Assembly (NCBI GenBank): GCA_019912965.1
Contig: JAIOHM010000234.1
Span: 1 to 64,000 of the forward strand
Direction of reading: 5' to 3'
Length of the DNA: 64,000 nt
Origin: Anaerolineae bacterium
GTDB taxonomy: Bacteria; Chloroflexota; Anaerolineae; Aggregatilineales; Phototrophicaceae
Translations under genes and position numbers: made by a program
Notes under the pieces: generated by a model
The model's database searches: none
The model's input: only the letters and a program-made list of their open reading frames with translations
What the model was told of the DNA's origin: nothing
Part shown: piece by piece, positions 1 through 7,039 of the stretch
How the letters are laid out: each line of letters begins with the position of its first letter
How positions within the stretch are numbered: the stretch's first letter is position 1

Positions 1-151
1 ATAAACGATCAACCGAAGAGTATCACACATGCCTCCAAACGGTCAAGTACCGCCAAAGATAGCTGATCAGATACCATTCCCAATTTCAGGATGACAACGG
101 ATATAAACATTGCTAGGATTATTTCCGACCGGATTGTGAAAGGATACAGCT

Positions 152-628
152 ATGACAGAAGCCAGCACGCGAAACACGAAATTCATCAAGGCCTCGCCGG
201 AAACGCTCTATCAGGCTTTTACCGATCCCGCAGCCTTGCCCCTCTGGTTTGCACCCGGTGATATGACCGCCGAACTCCATAATTTTGACTGCAAAGTGGG
301 TGGCGGTTATCAGATGTCGCTGTACTATCCCTCATCCGAAGAAACGGCTCAAGGTAAAACGTCAGCTAAAGAAGATCGCTATACAGCCCGCTTTGTGGAA
401 CTGACCCCGCCGAAAAGAATCGTTGAAGCCATAACCTTTGATTCAGTCGATCCAGCCTTCGGGGGTGAGATGATCATGGAAGTCACATTCGAGGCCGAGA
501 ATGGCGGTACAACCGTCTCGGTCATATTTAAGAACATTCCATCGGGCATTCGACCGGAAGATAACGAGGCTGGCACACGCGCTACGCTGGATAAACTAGC
601 TCACTACGTCGAAGGGCAATCGGGTTAG
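152..628 (+). CDS. SRPBCC / AHSA1-like domain protein
   Basis: A 158-aa soluble protein with the pattern of the AHSA1-like branch of the SRPBCC (START-like) superfamily. The N-terminal strand is followed by a helix of the type Y-x-A-F-T-D-P and then L-x-x-W-F-A-P-G-D (about residues 20-37). The later G-G-x-Y beta strand and a C-terminal helix (D-K-L-A-H-Y-V) fit the family, and the length is normal. These proteins have a deep hydrophobic pocket and bind or act on small ligands; the ligand cannot be read from sequence. ATG 152 is preceded by GAAAGGA at a normal distance. It stands alone, 57 bases before the TIR gene, with no sign of a shared function. Confidence 0.8.
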   Translation: MTEASTRNTKFIKASPETLYQAFTDPAALPLWFAPGDMTAELHNFDCKVGGGYQMSLYYPSSEETAQGKTSAKEDRYTARFVELTPPKRIVEAITFDSVDPAFGGEMIMEVTFEAENGGTTVSVIFKNIPSGIRPEDNEAGTRATLDKLAHYVEGQSG

Positions 629-685
629 TATCGAAGGAAAATCTGCTTAGTATGTACGAATCCAAATGAGGGAGGGATTTATATT

Positions 686-1585
686 TTGACTATATTTATA
701 AGTCATGCCGCACGCGATAGAGAACTAGCAGAACAGCTTAAAATGGAAATACATGCTGAACTTGGATTAAGTGATGATGAGGTTTTTCTTTCGTCGTATG
801 AACGTGCCATACAAAAACAAGATTGGAAAGCAGAGGTTGAAGATGCCCTTCTCCGTGCCACAATATTAATCCCGTTAATTACCCCATGCTCTGTAAAAAG
901 CATTTGGGTTGGTGTTGAATATGGGCATTTTTGGGCACAAAATTCCATTGGCAATGATGGAAAACAGCGTTTTGTTTTTCCACTACACATCCCAAAAGTT
1001 TCGATTCCTAGCCCTCTTGATAGAGATACCAGTGTCTCAGTTATGAATGAAGCTGCGCTCGTGCCATACTTTGAGAAGTTGTGTAGCAGTTTAGGTGTCA
1101 CTGGAACGGGGAAACTCACCACAAGGGCTATCGTTGAAAAAGCAAATAGAATACATCTTTTGACAGGTGAGGAAGCAAAATGGCAAATGGAGGGCAAACT
1201 TTACTTGAATATTGCTACCACTGTAGAAGATAAACAGATTGTTATAGATTGGATGATTGAAATGGATATTTTGCAGGGGATAGACCTGCATTGGAATAAA
1301 CATCTCAATAAGCTGAGTTTTCAAGAGGCTAATCTGTTTAGGGCTGACTTAGGGGGATGCGAATTACAAAACGCACGTTTTTGGGGTGCAAACTTGGAAG
1401 AAGCAATATTAGGTTCAGCATATTTGGAAGGCGCTGATTTTAGTCACGCAGTTTTGACGGGAACTAGATTTGGTGGAGCAGTTAACTTAGATGAGAATAC
1501 TATTCTTCCTGATCAAGAAACCTATCACGATAGAGAGAAAAGAAATGAAGTTCTCGTCCAATTCGGAGCAAATCTAGAGGGATGA
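686..1585 (+). CDS. TIR domain protein with C-terminal pentapeptide repeats
   Basis: A 299-aa protein starting at TTG 686; GAGGGAGGG lies about 9 bases upstream and no in-frame ATG fits the domain. Residues 1-130 form a TIR domain: beta-A strand IFISHAARD, then S-x-W-x-x-x-E with Glu78 where catalytic TIR NADases carry their glutamate. Residues about 130-205 are an unassigned linker. Residues about 210-270 are pentapeptide repeats of A(N/D)LxxA type (ANLFRADLGG, GANLEEA, GADFSHA). In bacteria such TIR proteins are often NAD-cleaving immune or toxic effectors, so that role is inferred here. No sensor or partner gene adjoins it. The gene is visibly more A+T-rich than its neighbours, which suggests horizontal acquisition. 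Confidence 0.8.
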   Translation: MTIFISHAARDRELAEQLKMEIHAELGLSDDEVFLSSYERAIQKQDWKAEVEDALLRATILIPLITPCSVKSIWVGVEYGHFWAQNSIGNDGKQRFVFPLHIPKVSIPSPLDRDTSVSVMNEAALVPYFEKLCSSLGVTGTGKLTTRAIVEKANRIHLLTGEEAKWQMEGKLYLNIATTVEDKQIVIDWMIEMDILQGIDLHWNKHLNKLSFQEANLFRADLGGCELQNARFWGANLEEAILGSAYLEGADFSHAVLTGTRFGGAVNLDENTILPDQETYHDREKRNEVLVQFGANLEG

Positions 1586-1653
1586 CGGATTGGATGATTT
1601 ACCCATCCTCCATTATTTCGGTTCGTTCTAAAACCCCTGTTTATGCACAACAT

Positions 1654-1683
1654 AAAACTCCGAGGCATTTAGCTCGGAGTTTT
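1654..1683. terminator. Perfect 11-bp stem-loop, bidirectional terminator
   Basis: Arms AAAACTCCGAG (1654-1664) and CTCGGAGTTTT (1673-1683) pair perfectly around an 8-base loop. A and T runs at the two ends suit termination on both strands, between the TIR gene and the minus-strand tRNA-Gly. Confidence 0.75.
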
Positions 1684-1693
1684 ATACAAAAAA

Positions 1694-1764
1694 GCGGGCG
1701 ACGAGATTCGAACTCGTGACATCCTCCTTGGCAAGGAGGCATTCTACCGCTGAATTACGCCCGC
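1694..1764 (-). tRNA. tRNA-Gly (anticodon GCC)
   Basis: A 71-nt tRNA read on the minus strand. The acceptor stem GCGGGCG pairs with CGCCCGC. The D-arm contains AGCGGTA, the anticodon stem CCTCC/GGAGG encloses loop TTGCCAA (anticodon GCC), and the T-arm ACGAG-TTCGAAT-CTCGT is perfect. CCA is not encoded. Confidence 0.95.
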
Positions 1765-1889
1765 ATTTACTCTAGACATTATATGAAGCATTCCGTCCTT
1801 TGGCAAGGGTCTTTTTTCAACCCGCCCCTCACCTTCTCCGAAACAGACCGCTGAAAAACGCCGTTTATAGACCCGCTACCATTTCCTAA

Positions 1890-2645
1890 CCATCCAACAA
1901 CCTGCTTAACAGTTTTTCTCCCTCAAAACCGTTGGTAAACTCGTCCCGAAAAACGTACCATTTGGTCACCCTTTTTCCCTCAAAACTTGCTATCCTGTTC
2001 TTATGCCCTGCTTTCATGCTTCTTTGCTGAAGGCTAAAAGCTAAGGGCTGAATCAGCAAGTATTGCAGCGGAAGGCACATCCCGAATCGCCGCAATACTC
2101 TTGTCCGACAAAATCCGCTATCCACGCGGAGGTTCAACAAACACCCCATCCAGTAACCCGCCGTCTATCCCATATTTTTCTGGAAACTGGAAACTCGCAA
2201 CTGGAAACTGACAACTGTCAAAGACCACAATCCACCATTGCGCGCAAACCCATTTCGCAATCGCAATCGCCGCAAACCGTCTTACTCCCCTCGCCGGTAC
2301 GGAGAGGGGCTGGGGGTGAGGTGAATTTCTCTGACAACCGATACCTGACAATGACATTGACGACATTTCCCCTCAGCACTGACATTTTGCGCGACATTTG
2401 CGACATAAATGTGACACAAACGCAGTCTTCTGTATGGACTAAAGGCTGATGGCTAAAGGCTAAAAGCTTCTTGGCGGCGAAACCCAATTTTCGCCACGCC
2501 GCCACCGCCGCCATCGCCGCCACTTCCGTCTCAAAATGCACAAAATCCGGTTGTGAAATTGCAGAATTTGACGAAATTGCAGAATTTTGCGAATCATTCC
2601 GCATTTTCTGGAAACTGGAAACGCGCAACTGGCAACTAAAAACCA
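1890..2645. repeat. Dispersed non-coding repeat, copy A
   Basis: About 750 bases without a credible gene. The region shares a colinear series of modules with 55580-56540, in the same orientation. They are: (1) a block at about 1915-1990 with CGTCCC, AAAACGTACCA and GGTCACCCTTTTTCCCTC; (2) a hairpin at 2060-2098 with arms GTATTGC and GCAATAC; (3) ACGCGGAGGTTCAA near 2124; (4) tandem GGAAACTG/CAACTG-like units at about 2175-2215; (5) TTTCGCAATCGCAATCGCCG near 2255; (6) a G/C hairpin ending GAGAGGGGCTGGGGGTGAGG at 2283-2323; (7) GACATT/GCGACATT units at about 2350-2410; (8) GGCGGCGAAACCCA at about 2473. Short GCTAAAG-like units occur at about 2030-2050 and 2435-2468. Function is unknown; ORFs here are low-complexity by-products. 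Confidence 0.7.
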
Positions 2646-2649
2646 ATAA

Positions 2650-3303
2650 CTACCCCGCCAATCGCTTTCTCAGCTCATCCAGTGTCACTTCTGTGAGCGA
2701 CTTCACCACCCAATGCGCCCCACCGCCGTGTTCGTCGCCTACCCCCACTGTCCAGAATCCACCCGCTAAGGCAGCCTGTAACCCGGCTTCCGAGTCCTCA
2801 AATACCACAGCCTGTGACGGTTGAACGCCCAACTGTCCCGCCACCCACAGAAAAATATCCGGCGCGGGCTTGTTTTTATGAACGGTGTTCCCGTCCGCGA
2901 TCACTTCAAAAGCTGGCGTAAGCTCTAAAAGTTCCAAAACGCGGTGGGCATTCTGGCTGGACGACCCTAATCCGATTCTCAATCCGGCCTTACGTGCCTC
3001 ATTGACCAGTGCCTGCGCTCCCGGTTTACAATCAGCCGGTGTAAAACTGTTCAAAAGGTGGAGGAAATAATTGTTCTTACGTGCCATCCACGCCTGTGCC
3101 TGTTCTTCAGATAATGCATAACCGTTCAGGAAAATATCGAGGCTTTGACGGCGGGCTAATCCTTGCATCTGGCGGTACTGCTCGGCAGTGAAAGTGATGC
3201 CTTCTTCATGGGCAAGCTGTTTCCAGGCACGGTGATGCAGTTCCAGCGTATCCGCAATCACACCGTCCATGTCAAAAATCAGGGCGCGGAGGTCAACATT
3301 CAT
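2650..3303 (-). CDS. HAD-superfamily phosphatase, beta-phosphoglucomutase-like
   Basis: A 217-aa cytosolic hydrolase. Motif I is DMDGVIADT (about residues 10-18), where the first Asp would be the nucleophile and the second the acid/base. A helical cap follows (about 20-85). Motif II lies in GLGSSSQN, motif III at the K of HKNKPAPDIF, and motif IV in VFEDSEAG. The set fits the beta-phosphoglucomutase/phosphatase subfamily (HAD subclass IA), which acts on small sugar phosphates; mutase and phosphatase cannot be told apart here. The stop lies next to the end of repeat copy A. It is divergent from the esterase gene at 3355, with a 51-base gap. Confidence 0.88.
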   Translation of the reverse strand: MNVDLRALIFDMDGVIADTLELHHRAWKQLAHEEGITFTAEQYRQMQGLARRQSLDIFLNGYALSEEQAQAWMARKNNYFLHLLNSFTPADCKPGAQALVNEARKAGLRIGLGSSSQNAHRVLELLELTPAFEVIADGNTVHKNKPAPDIFLWVAGQLGVQPSQAVVFEDSEAGLQAALAGGFWTVGVGDEHGGGAHWVVKSLTEVTLDELRKRLAG

Positions 3304-3354
3304 TAGGTGTTCCGGGGTGTTTCGTGTGCAGTTTCGTGGCTATAATATCACGCT

Positions 3355-4353
3355 ATGCAACAAATAAAACCACGAACTATCATCGTTTATACATTCTTGA
3401 TTTTGTGCCTGATGGCCTGCGATCCACTGGCGTTACAACCCACACCGCAGGTTATTATCGTCACACCCATTCCCAGTAGTACCCCGATAGTCACCGCAAC
3501 TCCAATCCCAACACGAACGCCGATTCCCACCACTACCCCTGTTTTGACTCCTTCCGCTACACCCTTCCCGTGTGACGAGGAAAGCGGACAAGTCTTGAAG
3601 TTTGACACCTTCCGCAGTGAGACAGCCAGTGAAAATCTGCGCTATCGGGTTTACATTCCGCCCTGTTACCAGCAGTCGCAGGTGCGTTACCCAACCTTGA
3701 TTTTGTTTCACGGCGCAGGTGAGGATGAATCGCAGTGGGAACGCTTGGGTATAGTGAATGCGCTCGATCAGGGTTTCCGCTTGGGGGCGCTCCCACCCAC
3801 AATTGTAGTCATCCCCTACACCGGGTCGATTGGTAACGACAATACTTTCCCGCCCGATCCTTCTTATGAAACCGTGATTCTGGAAGAACTCATTCCAGCA
3901 GTCGAGCGCGATTTCTGTACATGGAGTGACCGCGATCACCGGGCGATTGGTGGAATTTCGCGCGGCGGATTTTGGGCATACAGCGTTGCCCTGCGTCACC
4001 CGGATGTGTTTGGGGTGGTTGGTGGGCACAGTGCCTTTTTCCCGGACGATCTGCGCGAAGTCCCACCCGCTTTTAACCCGCTGGAACTAGCCTTGAATTC
4101 TGCCTTGCTTCCCGAATCTGATTTACGGATGTATCTGGATAACGGCGCTAGCGATTTCGCTGGCATCAGTCAGGAATTGTTTTCCAGCCGTCTCAGTTCG
4201 CGCGGTATTCGCCATACTTATGTGATTAATCCAGTGGGCGATCATACTGATGAGTATTGGTCGGCCCATGTTTCGGAATATCTGGCGTTTTATGGGCGGG
4301 AATGGCCGCGTCAGGCTGCTGAACTGCCAAGCTGTTTACAGCCCAGCCCATGA
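3355..4353 (+). CDS. Secreted lipoprotein esterase (alpha/beta hydrolase, esterase D/PF00756-like)
   Basis: A 332-aa predicted lipoprotein. A hydrophobic signal ends in the lipobox L-M-A-C, with Cys22 as lipidation site. Residues about 30-70 are a Thr/Pro-rich spacer (TPIPTRTPIPTTTP). The catalytic domain (about 85-325) carries the oxyanion segment FHGAGEDESQW, the nucleophile elbow G-I-S-R-G (Ser202) and a late GDHTDEYW segment supplying the His. It resembles the putative esterase family that includes esterase D and antigen 85. The protein should sit on the outer face of the cell membrane and hydrolyse an ester; the substrate is unknown. It is convergent with the TPR operon. Confidence 0.82.
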   Translation: MQQIKPRTIIVYTFLILCLMACDPLALQPTPQVIIVTPIPSSTPIVTATPIPTRTPIPTTTPVLTPSATPFPCDEESGQVLKFDTFRSETASENLRYRVYIPPCYQQSQVRYPTLILFHGAGEDESQWERLGIVNALDQGFRLGALPPTIVVIPYTGSIGNDNTFPPDPSYETVILEELIPAVERDFCTWSDRDHRAIGGISRGGFWAYSVALRHPDVFGVVGGHSAFFPDDLREVPPAFNPLELALNSALLPESDLRMYLDNGASDFAGISQELFSSRLSSRGIRHTYVINPVGDHTDEYWSAHVSEYLAFYGREWPRQAAELPSCLQPSP

Positions 4354-4392
4354 GGTTGAGTAGGGGACGATCTATGTATCGTCCCTTACAGC

Positions 4393-5670
4393 TTAACTAC
4401 CTGCCTCAACAGTCGCTTCCGCAGTTGCCTCAGGCAGGGTTATGCCGGGGATATTGGCGCGGCATTCGGTCAGATTTTCCTGAATCGCGGTCAGCGCTTC
4501 ATCGTCGCCGCTGTCCTGCGCCAGCGGATAACCCATCTCGAGGAATGGAATCGCAGCAGGGCAGTTCCCCTGCGCGATTTGTGCCCGTCCCATCCACAGG
4601 TAATGACGCGGCCACGGCGTATCCAGATCAATCGCCAGTTGTAGAGACTCGATCGCCGCATTGTTGTTGCCTAAAGCCAACTGCACCCGTCCCAATAATC
4701 CGAGGCACAGAATACTCTGTGGATTGGAATCCACACAGCGTGATAGGAATTCAGCGGCCTGCGAGAAGTTTCCCTGTCCGTTGTAGTAGAAATATCCCAG
4801 CCAGTACAAAGCCAGCGAATTTTGAGGATTGGTTTCCACAATATCATTGATGGTTGCGATTGCCAGTTCCGAGTCCTGATCGACGAAGTAATACATACGC
4901 GCCAGATCGACAGCGAGATATGGCATATTTGGGGCTGCGGCATAAGCCTGCTGGTAGTAGTCCTTGGCCGCAAACAGATCAAATTCGATGTCTTGGGCGA
5001 TCAGGCCCCGCGCCCGCAGAGCTTCAAAACTGTCTGGGTCAATCTCAACCGCGCGGTCAGCCGTGCTGGTCGCCAGATCGAAATTTTCATTATTCTTGTA
5101 GGCTTCTGCCAGAAAAGCCATCGCCCTCGCGTTATCCGGATTGAGTTCCAGAGCGCGTAGGGAGCTGGCAATTGCTTCGCCGTAACGTCCGTTTTCGTTC
5201 AAGGCCATCGCCCGAATCGCCCATGCATCAGAAGCGAATGGGCCAGCCGTCACAGTGCGCTCGGCAATTTCCAGTGCTTCCTGTTCGCTGCCCTCCATAA
5301 TCAAGCCGAGTGTAACCCGATAGTATGCCTGCACATTATTCGGCACCGCATCCAGTATATTCTGATAGCCTTGAAGGGCGGCTTCGATTCGTCCATCGCG
5401 CCAATCAGCTTCTGCCCGCGTCAGATTCTCGGATGGATTCTGGGTCGGGAAGGGCGTGGGGGCGACTGCTGTTGCCAAACCTGACTGTGCATTATCGACC
5501 ACACTATAGATCGCGTCATGAATCGGCGGGCCAATGGTTTCCCGGTTATTGTAAATCTGGATTCCGCCGTATACGACCAGTGGAGTGAGAATCCAAAGCC
5601 ACAGCCAGCGCAGCGAAATGATGCTGCGCTTCTGACCGCCTCGGTAGCGTTTGGGGGTTCGCAGATACAT
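4393..5670 (-). CDS. Membrane-anchored TPR protein
   Basis: A 425-aa protein with a basic N-terminus, one membrane helix (about residues 20-42) and then roughly eight to ten tetratricopeptide repeats of the A-x-x-x-Y-x-x-A-L-x-x-x-P-x-x type from about residue 85 to 405. The C-terminal tail is acidic. TPR arrays are protein-binding scaffolds, and here they would face the outside. It starts 4 bases after the stop of the TPR gene at 5675, which has the same plan, so the two are co-transcribed paralogues downstream of the PBP gene. A link to cell-wall synthesis is inferred from that position only. Confidence 0.82.
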   Translation of the reverse strand: MYLRTPKRYRGGQKRSIISLRWLWLWILTPLVVYGGIQIYNNRETIGPPIHDAIYSVVDNAQSGLATAVAPTPFPTQNPSENLTRAEADWRDGRIEAALQGYQNILDAVPNNVQAYYRVTLGLIMEGSEQEALEIAERTVTAGPFASDAWAIRAMALNENGRYGEAIASSLRALELNPDNARAMAFLAEAYKNNENFDLATSTADRAVEIDPDSFEALRARGLIAQDIEFDLFAAKDYYQQAYAAAPNMPYLAVDLARMYYFVDQDSELAIATINDIVETNPQNSLALYWLGYFYYNGQGNFSQAAEFLSRCVDSNPQSILCLGLLGRVQLALGNNNAAIESLQLAIDLDTPWPRHYLWMGRAQIAQGNCPAAIPFLEMGYPLAQDSGDDEALTAIQENLTECRANIPGITLPEATAEATVEAGS

Positions 5671-5674
5671 TCGC

Positions 5675-6964
5675 TTATCCCCCCCCTCCTAATCCAATCG
5701 GCGTGGGCAAAGGCGTTGGTGTGACTGGAGTTGGCACGGCTTGATTGCTGTAGGCTGGACAGTACTGCGTCACCAATCGCAGCCCTTCTTGTGTGGTGCT
5801 TAACACGGGTTCCTTGACGGGCAGTAGTTCAATGCGCCGGAGCGAATCGGTCAGCACTTCCCATGCTGGATCGCACTCGTTCAGATAAAAATGCGCCAGC
5901 CCGCGCAGGTAGTAACACTCGATTTCCTCGGATTCCAGATCAACGCACTTGAGGAAGTTTTCAATCGCGCCTTCATAATTTCGGCGTCGGAAGTTGACCA
6001 TGCCAAGCTGACGATACGCTTGGGCGTAATTCGGGTCAATGGTTAGAGCATCGTCACAGTAGCCCTGTCCCTGTTCATCCTGCCCAATGCGTGAATAAAC
6101 CTCGCACATCCGTAGCAAGGCTTTAGCGTTGCGGGGTTCCATTGTCAGGATACGCTCATAGGTGGCGACCGCTTCTTCATACATGCTTGCGCCCACATAT
6201 TGTCCCGCTAGTTCAAAGTAGGGTGTCGTCAAATTGGGGTTAATGTTGATGGCATCTTCCAGTTCGCGGATAGCCGCGTCCCGTTCGCCCACCCAGATCA
6301 GGGCAATGGCATAACTGCGGTGAGCATCGGCATTCATGGGGTCGGCTTCAACCGCATTGAAACCGTAATCGAGTCCCTGCTGGTAACGACCAATGTCCGT
6401 GTAAGCGCGGGCGAGAACCGCCAGTAGCGGTGCAAAGTTCGGATCAATCTCGATGCCGCGCAGGGCAATCGGAATGGCCGAGGCCGAATCGCTCATCCAG
6501 ACCAGTGCTTTGGCCTTGAGTGTAAAACTGCGGACATCGTTGGGCGCAGCAGTAATTGCTTGGTCGCCAAGCTGCGAAGCTAATTCTGCATCCGAAAGTG
6601 AACGCCCCAAACTGGTATCTGCCTGACGATCAAGTTCGATCAATAGACGACCATACTCATAGAGATAATTGATGTTATCAGGTTGCTGGTTGACAGCCTG
6701 CGCAAAGGCAGATGCGGCTGATTCTAGTTTGCCCTGCAAATAGTAGTTGTAACCCTGCTCGGCGTACCAACTGGCAAAAGGGGTGGGCGTAGGAGCCATG
6801 CCCACTGCGTCCAGCGCCATGAGTTGCAGGCGGCTGAATTGGGTGAAGAAAAAGACCAGAAATCCTCCCATCAGCAGGCCGAATATGAACAGGGTACGTC
6901 CCGTGTTCCGTCGTCGTCGCCTGGTGCTGAAAAAGGGCTGCGAGTAATCCCGCTTGATTTGCAT
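5675..6964 (-). CDS. Membrane-anchored TPR protein
   Basis: A 429-aa protein with an Arg-rich N-terminus (RRRRRNTGR), one membrane helix (about residues 27-47) and about nine TPR units. Recognisable units include YNYYLQGKLESAASAFAQA and QLGMVNFRRRNYEGAIENF. The C-terminus is Pro/Thr- and Gly-rich. It is followed after 4 bases by a similar TPR gene and preceded by the PBP gene with a 75-base gap, which makes a three-gene minus-strand unit. It probably acts as an extracytoplasmic scaffold; the partner is unknown. Confidence 0.82.
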   Translation of the reverse strand: MQIKRDYSQPFFSTRRRRRNTGRTLFIFGLLMGGFLVFFFTQFSRLQLMALDAVGMAPTPTPFASWYAEQGYNYYLQGKLESAASAFAQAVNQQPDNINYLYEYGRLLIELDRQADTSLGRSLSDAELASQLGDQAITAAPNDVRSFTLKAKALVWMSDSASAIPIALRGIEIDPNFAPLLAVLARAYTDIGRYQQGLDYGFNAVEADPMNADAHRSYAIALIWVGERDAAIRELEDAININPNLTTPYFELAGQYVGASMYEEAVATYERILTMEPRNAKALLRMCEVYSRIGQDEQGQGYCDDALTIDPNYAQAYRQLGMVNFRRRNYEGAIENFLKCVDLESEEIECYYLRGLAHFYLNECDPAWEVLTDSLRRIELLPVKEPVLSTTQEGLRLVTQYCPAYSNQAVPTPVTPTPLPTPIGLGGGG

Positions 6965-7039
6965 ATTCAGAAATCCTATAAAACCTCATCGAGATAAAAC
7001 GATAATCACCTGCTAGGGGTTTGTCAAGCGGTGTATTTA

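Noticed and set aside
2063-2824. Several overlapping ORFs on both strands within and beside repeat copy A
   Set aside because: They are low-complexity translations of repeat modules, overlap one another, lack ribosome sites and one runs into the HAD gene.
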